Of a DNA stretch of 32,598 bases, positions 27,408 to 32,598 are shown piece after piece. The DNA lies in assembly GCF_003369445.1 (NCBI RefSeq), contig NZ_QRCU01000070.1, positions 1-32,598 of the forward strand, read 5' to 3'. The translations under genes and the position numbers were made by a program. Position 1 is the stretch's first letter. Every line of letters begins with the position of its first letter. The notes below the pieces were generated by a model, which saw only the letters and a program-made list of their open reading frames with translations, made no database searches and was not told the DNA's origin. This DNA comes from Arthrobacter silvisoli. GTDB lineage: Bacteria > Actinomycetota > Actinomycetes > Actinomycetales > Micrococcaceae.

Positions 27408-30400
27408 ATGCCATTCCATTGCACTCTCGTCCGCGGCCCGCTCTCCCCGGTGCGGCAGGGACCTGTCGAGCTGACGGTGGAGATCGACGACGGCGGCCCG
27501 GGCTCGGCGGTCCAGGCCGCCGTCGCCGGGCGTTTCCACACCGGCGAACTGTCAGTGTGCGGGCAAGCGCTTTCGTCTTTGACGGTCGGCCAGCCGCCGC
27601 TCGTGGCAGGCGCGGTCCTGGTTGACCGGGCAGCAGACGGGCCGGTTCCGGGTGCCCGGTCCCGCGGTCCGGCTGTGCTGCAACTTCTGGTGCACACGGG
27701 CCCGGGAGCCGGTCTCGTTGTGCCGCTCGAGCGCGGCAGCCATTCGATCGGTAGGGGCAACTGCGCCATCACGGTTCCTGATCCGGAGATCTCCCGCACC
27801 CATGCCGTCCTCACAGTTTCCGATACGTCAGTTACCCTGCGCGACAACAGGAGCTCAAACGGGACAAGGGTGGACGGTAACAAGGTCCGCACCGCCGTCA
27901 TCTCCACGGGCTCGCTCATCCAATGCGGCAAGTCCCTGATGACGGTCGTCTTTGACGGCAGCACCAGTGCTTCAACGCTGGGGTCCGCCGGGTACGGGAC
28001 GGAAGATCCACTGCGGGTTCCGCGCCGCCCCGAGCCGCCGGGCCGCTTCAACCTCGTTCTCATGGCAGGCCTGCCCCTCCTGCTGGGCGTCGCTTTGGCG
28101 CTCACCACGGGGACTTGGATGTTCCTTGCGTTCACCGGCATCTCAGCCATCGCGGTACTGATCCCGCTGATAGCGGGCGGCAAGGAGCGCCGGACCTTCA
28201 ACGCAGCGTTGCGCACTGCCGAATGCAAGGACCGGGAACGAAGGGAAGAGGCGGCACCTTCGGCAGCAGACATCGTTTTCGCCGCCCGGTCTGCCTCGTC
28301 CGGGACAGGGGGCCGGGACGGGCAGCCGTCCCGCAGCACCACCTCGCCGGCCCCGGACCCGATGCGCCCGGAGAAACAGGCCGAAGCGGACAGTGCCGGC
28401 GGGATAGCGCTGCGCATCGGAACCGCACAGCAGCAAGCACGCATTGTGCTCGACCCGCCGGACCCGCTCTTCAAACCCCCGGTCCTGCGCGACTCCCCGG
28501 TCACCCTGGATTCCGGCATCCGCGATATTCCGGTCACCGGCTCCGTGGCCAGTGTTGCCGGCCTCTTCAACTTCCTGCTGATGCAACTCGCAACGTTTCC
28601 GCATGCGCTTTCTTCCCCAGTGGTCATCCACGCTCCAGCCGAGCTACTCCCACTGAGTGCCCGCTTCCTGCCACGGACCACCCTGTGCGCCGACGCTGAC
28701 GCCGCCCTGGAAGCAATCTCCAGCTCCGCGGCAGCAGGATTCCTATTCCTGCCGGGCCCCCGGGAACTGACCGACACGCCTCTGCGCGCGGCAGCGAACG
28801 CCGCCGGGTGGACGGTGATCCGCCGGAGCGACGGCAACGATACCGAACCCGTCATCGACCTTGGCCACGGCTGTGCCGAACTCCGCGGCACTGCGGGCAG
28901 CGTCCCCTTTAATCCCGACCTCGTAAACCCCGCGGTCTTTGATTCCTTCTGCAGGCTCCTTGGGACGGTCCCTGCCAAGTCGGCGGGCAACACCGCAGGG
29001 CTCCCCGCCAACTGCAGCCTTGGCGACCTCATTCCGCTGGACCTGCCCTCAATCCGCAGGCGCTGGGAGGAAGCGGCGGAGCATCCGGGGCTGCCGGCTG
29101 TCATCGGCCGCGGGGAACTCGGGGCGCGGACCCTCGACCTGGTCGAGGATGGCCCGCACCTGTTGGTCGCAGGAACCACCGGCGCTGGCAAGTCGGAGCT
29201 CCTTCGGACCATCGTCGCGGCACTCTCCCTCACCCATAGTCCCGAGCGGGTCAACTTCCTGTTCCTGGATTTCAAAGGAGGGTCCGGTCTTGGCCCGTTG
29301 GCAGCGCTCCCCCATTGTGTCGGCCTCTTCACGGACCTCAAGCGCCGGGGTGTAGACCGGACCCTTGTTTCCCTGCGTGCAGAGGTCCGCCGGCGCGAAC
29401 AACTGTTGGCTGAGGCCGGGGTCGAGGACCTCGTGTCCTATCGTCTGAAGGCCTGTCAGGAAACGTCCGCCGGCCGCCGGTCCGGGCTCCGCGCCCTGCC
29501 GCGCTTGGTCATCGTTGTCGATGAGTTCCGGATGCTCATTGAGGACTCCCCGTCGGCTCTTGCCGAACTCATGAGGGTTGCTACGGTCGGCAGGTCACTG
29601 GGGATTCACCTGATCATGGCGACGCAGCGGCCCCAAGGCGCCATAAGTTCGGACATCCGCGCCAATGTCACCACCAGCATTGCCCTGCGGGTCCAGTCCG
29701 ATATGGAATCCCGGGACGTCATCAATTCCCCCTTGGCGGCCAGCATTCCCATATCGCGCCCCGGCAGGGCCTACCTGAGCAGGGGGGCCGAAGAAGCCGA
29801 ACTGTTCCAGACCGCCTCGTTGACGGGTCCGGCGGCACCTGCGCACGGGACCATCGTGGCCCATGAGGCGGTCGATGCCCTCAGGCTCCGCCTGGCGGGC
29901 GCGGAAGGCGGTGGCCCTGAAGCCCGCGCAACCGCCCGGCATTCCACGGACGGCGGGCGGGCGGTGGTCGACGCGGTCTGTGATGCATGGTCCGGCCTCG
30001 GAAAGGAGCGGCCCCGCAGGCCGGTGGCGGAGGAACTCCCTGAAACCGTCCGCTTGGACGCCTGGTTGGACGGGGCAGGCGGTGAATCCCTAGGCGGCCG
30101 TCACGCAAACACCAGCTCTCCCGCCGGGTTCCTGGGCGTCGTCGACCTTCCGGACAGGCAATGCACCGGCCCGCTGTTCTGGCATCCCGCGGCGCACGGG
30201 CATTTGGCACTCCTTGGTCCTCCCGGCAGCGGCACCGAAGGCGCGTGTCTCTCGATTGCCTCGCAGCTGCTATCGGCTCGGGACGAAGTCCATTGCTATG
30301 TCCTGGACGGCGACGCCTCTTTTCCGGCGGGACCTCTGCCGGAAAGAGTGGGTTCCCTGGTGTCGACCCAGGAGCCGCGACGGGCTGTCCGGGTTGCCGA

Positions 30401-31490
30401 ACGCATCGCGTCGGAGATTGCGGCGCGGCAAGGCAACGGGAGCGAAGGGCAGGTGCCATTGCTGCTCGTCATCACCGGCTGGGGATCGTGGCTTGCTCTC
30501 TTCCGCGCAGGACCCCTCGCATGGGTCGAGGACCTCATCCATGGAATCAGCCGGGACGGGGCCACGTCGGGGGTTCATCTCCTGGTGACGGGAGACAGGG
30601 AACTGACGGCCTCCAGGCTTTACGGCTCCTGCCCCAACCGTGCCTATTTCCCCCGGGGAAGCACCGAAGAGAGCCGCGCCGCGTGGCCGCGGTTCCCACC
30701 GCTCGAGCCATTGCCGGCCCGTGCCATGGTCTGCGGACCATTGCTGGGTGAAGGGCTGGCGGAGGCCCAGTTCGCCACACCGTCCAGGGGAGAGCCATGG
30801 CCGTACAGAGCGGTGCCCGGTCCTGTGCGTCCGGTCTTCCGGGTGCTCCCCTTGCCCCGGAAGCTCACCTTGGGTGAGGTCGTCGCCCGAGCGCCTGACC
30901 GTGCCGCGACGGACCCTGCCGGCGGGCCCGCCCAGGCCCTCCTGTTGGGCCTGGGCGGAGACGAACTCGAACCGGTGAGTCTCAGGATTGGCCCCGGCGG
31001 GGTCGCGCTTGTCCTAGGGCACCCCGGCACCGGCAAGTCGGGCCTGCTGGACGTGTTGCCCTCCCTGAATCCAGGAATCCTCTGGCTGCGCCCCGCTCCC
31101 GGCTCCGATCCCGGGGTTTTTTGCTCCGAATTGCACGCCCAGGCGCGGGCGGGTTCCGTCGATCCGGGCTCGGTCGTCCTGATCGACGACGTCGACAGGC
31201 TGGGAGGCGAGGCAGCCGGACTTGCGGCGGCCCTGCCGTCCCTCGGCGTCAGGGTGATCGCAACCGCCACCTACAGCCAGGGCCTCCTGCAGCGAACTCC
31301 CCTGGCCACCCACGCTCTGAACGAAGGACGGGGAATCCTGCTCTCGCCCCGGCAGCCGTCGGATGGCGACCTCTTCGGGATCCGTCCGGAAACCGGCCCG
31401 AAAGTACCCGGGCGGGCCGTACTCGTCCAGGACGGGGAGACTCAGGTTTTCCAGGTCCCCGTTGCGGGGCCGCCGGAAGCAGCGACCTGA
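27408..31490 (+). CDS. FHA-containing FtsK/SpoIIIE protein, EssC-like
   Basis: This 1360-residue protein has the layout of type VII secretion ATPases. It has an FHA domain (about 92-165, with I-G-R-G-N near 114 and the S-S-N-G-T loop near 148-152), two membrane helices (about 214-258), a linker domain, and three ATPase modules. Module 1 has Walker A G-T-T-G-A-G-K-S (589-596) and V-V-D-E (Asp705). Module 2 has a degenerate G-P-P-G-S-G-T-E (937-944) without the lysine. Module 3 has G-H-P-G-T-G-K-S (Lys1210) and L-I-D-D (Asp1260). ATG 27408 is preceded by GGAAGGAAG. The frame is open another 447 codons upstream, antisense to glf, which is a shadow. No WXG100 or other secretion genes are visible nearby. 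The FHA domain suggests control by threonine phosphorylation. Confidence 0.9.
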   Translation: MPFHCTLVRGPLSPVRQGPVELTVEIDDGGPGSAVQAAVAGRFHTGELSVCGQALSSLTVGQPPLVAGAVLVDRAADGPVPGARSRGPAVLQLLVHTGPGAGLVVPLERGSHSIGRGNCAITVPDPEISRTHAVLTVSDTSVTLRDNRSSNGTRVDGNKVRTAVISTGSLIQCGKSLMTVVFDGSTSASTLGSAGYGTEDPLRVPRRPEPPGRFNLVLMAGLPLLLGVALALTTGTWMFLAFTGISAIAVLIPLIAGGKERRTFNAALRTAECKDRERREEAAPSAADIVFAARSASSGTGGRDGQPSRSTTSPAPDPMRPEKQAEADSAGGIALRIGTAQQQARIVLDPPDPLFKPPVLRDSPVTLDSGIRDIPVTGSVASVAGLFNFLLMQLATFPHALSSPVVIHAPAELLPLSARFLPRTTLCADADAALEAISSSAAAGFLFLPGPRELTDTPLRAAANAAGWTVIRRSDGNDTEPVIDLGHGCAELRGTAGSVPFNPDLVNPAVFDSFCRLLGTVPAKSAGNTAGLPANCSLGDLIPLDLPSIRRRWEEAAEHPGLPAVIGRGELGARTLDLVEDGPHLLVAGTTGAGKSELLRTIVAALSLTHSPERVNFLFLDFKGGSGLGPLAALPHCVGLFTDLKRRGVDRTLVSLRAEVRRREQLLAEAGVEDLVSYRLKACQETSAGRRSGLRALPRLVIVVDEFRMLIEDSPSALAELMRVATVGRSLGIHLIMATQRPQGAISSDIRANVTTSIALRVQSDMESRDVINSPLAASIPISRPGRAYLSRGAEEAELFQTASLTGPAAPAHGTIVAHEAVDALRLRLAGAEGGGPEARATARHSTDGGRAVVDAVCDAWSGLGKERPRRPVAEELPETVRLDAWLDGAGGESLGGRHANTSSPAGFLGVVDLPDRQCTGPLFWHPAAHGHLALLGPPGSGTEGACLSIASQLLSARDEVHCYVLDGDASFPAGPLPERVGSLVSTQEPRRAVRVAERIASEIAARQGNGSEGQVPLLLVITGWGSWLALFRAGPLAWVEDLIHGISRDGATSGVHLLVTGDRELTASRLYGSCPNRAYFPRGSTEESRAAWPRFPPLEPLPARAMVCGPLLGEGLAEAQFATPSRGEPWPYRAVPGPVRPVFRVLPLPRKLTLGEVVARAPDRAATDPAGGPAQALLLGLGGDELEPVSLRIGPGGVALVLGHPGTGKSGLLDVLPSLNPGILWLRPAPGSDPGVFCSELHAQARAGSVDPGSVVLIDDVDRLGGEAAGLAAALPSLGVRVIATATYSQGLLQRTPLATHALNEGRGILLSPRQPSDGDLFGIRPETGPKVPGRAVLVQDGETQVFQVPVAGPPEAAT

Positions 31491-31495
31491 ACCGT

Positions 31496-31987
31496 TCACA
31501 ATGCGGCCGAAGAGCCCCCGGTCCTGGACGCGAAAGCAAGGACCTTCTTTTCAAACAGGAAGCCAATCGTGGCCAGGGCGGGCACGATCATGGCGAGACC
31601 GGCCAACGGCAAGCCGCCGGTCATGGTCGGAACCCCGATGGTCAGCACAAACAGTTGCGCCACAAGCGCGGCGGCCCTGGTCCAGCGGTATCCGCGGAAC
31701 AGGAAGTGCCCCACCGCGAAAAGCCAAGCCGAAAAGACAAGGAGCAGGCCCAGGGTGAAAACGGCACCCCAGAAGGACGCTACGGGCGCGCCACTGACGA
31801 GTTGGAAGGCGTAGAGACCGGCCGCCGTGAGGAGGGCCAAGGCTTCAAGGACGACGACAATCGAGATGACGATGATCCCCACGGGCCGGGGACCAGCGCC
31901 TGCGAGCCCGGGGGAACCGTCCGTGCGCGGCGCGGCCGCGTCCTCATGGAATGGCTCGTTGGCAGGGTTCTCAGGGGGTATTGACAC
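31496..31987 (-). CDS. Small four-helix membrane protein
   Basis: This 163-residue protein is of unknown function. The first 35 residues are polar and rich in Pro, Glu and Gly, and likely cytoplasmic. Four hydrophobic helices follow (about 37-60, 70-92, 103-122 and 126-146), with a short basic tail. The GTG start at 31987 has AGGG about 7 nt upstream. It ends 5 bp from the end of the EssC-like gene, convergent with it and without a terminator between them, and it diverges from whiB across 239 bp. Similar small membrane proteins are widespread in actinobacteria. Nothing in the sequence indicates a substrate or partner. Confidence 0.75.
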   Translation of the reverse strand: MSIPPENPANEPFHEDAAAPRTDGSPGLAGAGPRPVGIIVISIVVVLEALALLTAAGLYAFQLVSGAPVASFWGAVFTLGLLLVFSAWLFAVGHFLFRGYRWTRAAALVAQLFVLTIGVPTMTGGLPLAGLAMIVPALATIGFLFEKKVLAFASRTGGSSAAL

Positions 31988-32018
31988 ACTGGCACCCTAC
32001 CGGACATAGTCAAATACC

Positions 32019-32036
32019 GTTGGCCGGACCGCCAAC
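32019..32036. repeat. Short inverted repeat between membrane protein and whiB1
   Basis: Arms GTTGGC (32019-32024) and GCCAAC (32031-32036) are spaced by 6 bp, the geometry of a dimer-binding operator. It lies 32 bp upstream of the minus-strand GTG at 31987 and about 43 bp before the whiB1 -35 element, so it could affect either gene. Six-bp arms are weak evidence. Confidence 0.25.
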
Positions 32037-32039
32037 TGA

Positions 32040-32055
32040 TGTGATGCATCGCTCA
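32040..32055 (+). promoter_or_regulatory. Possible CRP-like site upstream of whiB1
   Basis: TGTGA-N6-GCTCA matches the CRP consensus TGTGA-N6-TCACA at all five bases of the left half and three of five in the right half. Its centre lies about 67 bp before the predicted transcription start. Mycobacterial whiB1 is known to be controlled by the cAMP receptor protein, which is the reason to record this weak match. Confidence 0.25.
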
Positions 32056-32078
32056 TGCTTTAGGGGCATTTCTGAGGC

Positions 32079-32108
32079 TTGAACCCCTTGTTTACACGGC
32101 GTTAACAT
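32079..32108 (+). promoter_or_regulatory. Predicted whiB1 promoter
   Basis: A -35 element TTGAAC (32079-32084) and a -10 element TAACAT (32103-32108) are separated by 18 bp. Each matches four of six consensus bases. Transcription would start near 32115, leaving a leader of about 112 nt before the whiB1 ATG. Confidence 0.5.
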
Positions 32109-32130
32109 GACACGCTTGATTCAGACGACC

Positions 32131-32155
32131 AAGGGGGCCCATTGGGTCCCCTTTT
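32131..32155 (+). terminator. Terminator-like hairpin in the whiB1 leader
   Basis: Arms AAGGGGGCCC and GGGTCCCCTT (10 bp with one G-U pair) enclose an ATT loop and run into TTTT. This is the shape of an intrinsic terminator. No plus-strand gene ends just upstream, because the preceding gene is on the minus strand. The hairpin therefore sits inside the predicted whiB1 leader, where it could attenuate transcription. Confidence 0.55.
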
Positions 32156-32163
32156 CCTATGAA

Positions 32164-32191
32164 GCCTCTCGTGAATATTTTCACAAGAGGC
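32164..32191 (+). promoter_or_regulatory. Second leader hairpin before whiB1
   Basis: Arms GCCTCTCGTGAA (32164-32175) and TTCACAAGAGGC (32180-32191) pair over 12 positions with one C-A mismatch and a TATT loop. It lies 8 nt after the terminator-like hairpin and ends 35 nt before the whiB1 ATG. It may stabilise the message or influence ribosome access. Confidence 0.5.
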
Positions 32192-32226
32192 TCGACTAGT
32201 TCTGACGAATGGAGTGACTGATCAGC

Positions 32227-32475
32227 ATGGATTGGCGTAACCGCGCAGCCTGCCTCGACAAGGACCCCGAGCTTTTCTTCCCTGTGGGAAACACTGGACC
32301 GGCCCTTCTCCAGATCGAAGAAGCAAAGAGCGTATGCCGCCGCTGCCCAGTCGTGGATACCTGCCTCCAGTGGGCGCTTGAGTCCGGCCAGGACGCCGGC
32401 GTCTGGGGCGGCATGAGCGAAGACGAACGGCGCGCCCTCAAGCGCCGCGCGGCCCGCGCCCGCCGCGCTTCCTAG
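32227..32475 (+). CDS. whiB1: WhiB1/WblE-type iron-sulfur regulator
   Basis: This 82-residue Wbl protein closely resembles mycobacterial WhiB1 along its whole length. Cys9, Cys37, Cys40 and Cys46 (C-x-x-C-x5-C) should bind a 4Fe-4S cluster that reacts with nitric oxide. G-V-W-G-G (58-62) is the family turn, followed by the basic helix K-R-R-A-A-R-A-R-R for DNA contact. In mycobacteria WhiB1 is essential and binds the primary sigma factor SigA. The ATG is chosen because M-D-W-R matches the family N-terminus; GGAG lies 12 nt upstream. It has its own promoter and a structured leader and is followed by hairpins. Being a conserved core gene, it probably marks the edge of the variable glycan region. 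Confidence 0.95.
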   Translation: MDWRNRAACLDKDPELFFPVGNTGPALLQIEEAKSVCRRCPVVDTCLQWALESGQDAGVWGGMSEDERRALKRRAARARRAS

Positions 32476-32482
32476 CTGCAGA

Positions 32483-32514
32483 GCTGCCTGGCCGGAAATT
32501 CCTGGCCAAGCAGC
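32483..32514 (+). repeat. Hairpin directly after whiB1
   Basis: Arms GCTGCCTGGCC and GGCCAAGCAGC pair over 11 positions with one mismatch around a 10-nt loop. It begins 7 nt after the stop codon. There is no T tract, so it may be an RNA stability element rather than an intrinsic terminator. Confidence 0.4.
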
Positions 32515-32568
32515 CCTGCTCCCGGGCAGGTTGCAGGCCTGGGGTACACACAAACGAAATTGACGTGG

Positions 32569-32598
32569 GGCGGCCCGGACCAAATGGTCCGGGCCGCC
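32569..32598. terminator. Strong hairpin at the window edge
   Basis: A perfect 13-bp stem with arms GGCGGCCCGGACC and GGTCCGGGCCGCC and an AAAT loop runs to the last base of the window. It is probably the whiB1 terminator or one shared with a convergent gene. The T tract, if any, lies outside the window. Confidence 0.65.

Overview
The window is high-GC DNA with dense, short-spaced genes and frequent GTG and TTG starts. It ends in a WhiB1-type regulator. Together with a galactofuranan-type gene set and an actinobacterial FtsK/SpoIIIE protein, this points to an actinomycete, most likely Micrococcaceae (Arthrobacter or a relative). The genus is inferred from gene content and was not tested. Almost everything up to about 27.2 kb concerns cell-surface glycans.

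Region 1 (1-3.1 kb): the 3' end of an LGFP-repeat surface protein runs convergently into a GT-C-like membrane protein, followed by an acyltransferase-3 membrane protein. Region 2 (3.06-13.5 kb): a nonulosonic acid cassette. On the minus strand, from 10650 leftward, lie a NeuD/LegH-type acetyltransferase, NeuB/LegI synthase, NeuC/LegG epimerase, a CBS-nucleotidyltransferase of PtmE type, LegB-type dehydratase, LegC aminotransferase, a flippase and the acyltransferase. Diverging on the plus strand from a shared 125-bp region are a Gfo/Idh/MocA oxidoreductase, a NeuA/LegF cytidylyltransferase and a PtmA-like SDR. Together they cover nearly every step from an amino-sugar phosphate to a CMP-legionaminic-acid-like donor, plus a candidate exporter.

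Region 3 (13.6-19.0 kb): four minus-strand genes (a DPM1-like GT2, a DUF2304 protein, a second GT2, and an unrecognised protein that looks like a GT-B transferase) face the LegF/PtmA operon across a strong bidirectional terminator. A divergent 682-residue membrane protein follows, ending at a second bidirectional terminator. Region 4 (19.0-27.2 kb): a minus-strand set of Glf mutase, GlfT2-like galactofuranosyltransferase, ABC permease, ABC ATPase, acyltransferase/SGNH protein and a siderophore-type binding lipoprotein. The first four form a compact galactan synthesis and export module.

Region 5 (27.2-32.6 kb): a 1360-residue FHA plus triple-ATPase EssC-like protein, a small four-helix membrane protein, and whiB1 with a structured leader and a window-terminal hairpin. 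The most notable points are the complete legionaminate-type pathway with a possible new transferase, the mycolata-like galactan module, the EssC-like ATPase without visible partners, and the two hairpins in the whiB1 leader. No tRNA, rRNA, CRISPR array, insertion sequence or prophage was seen.
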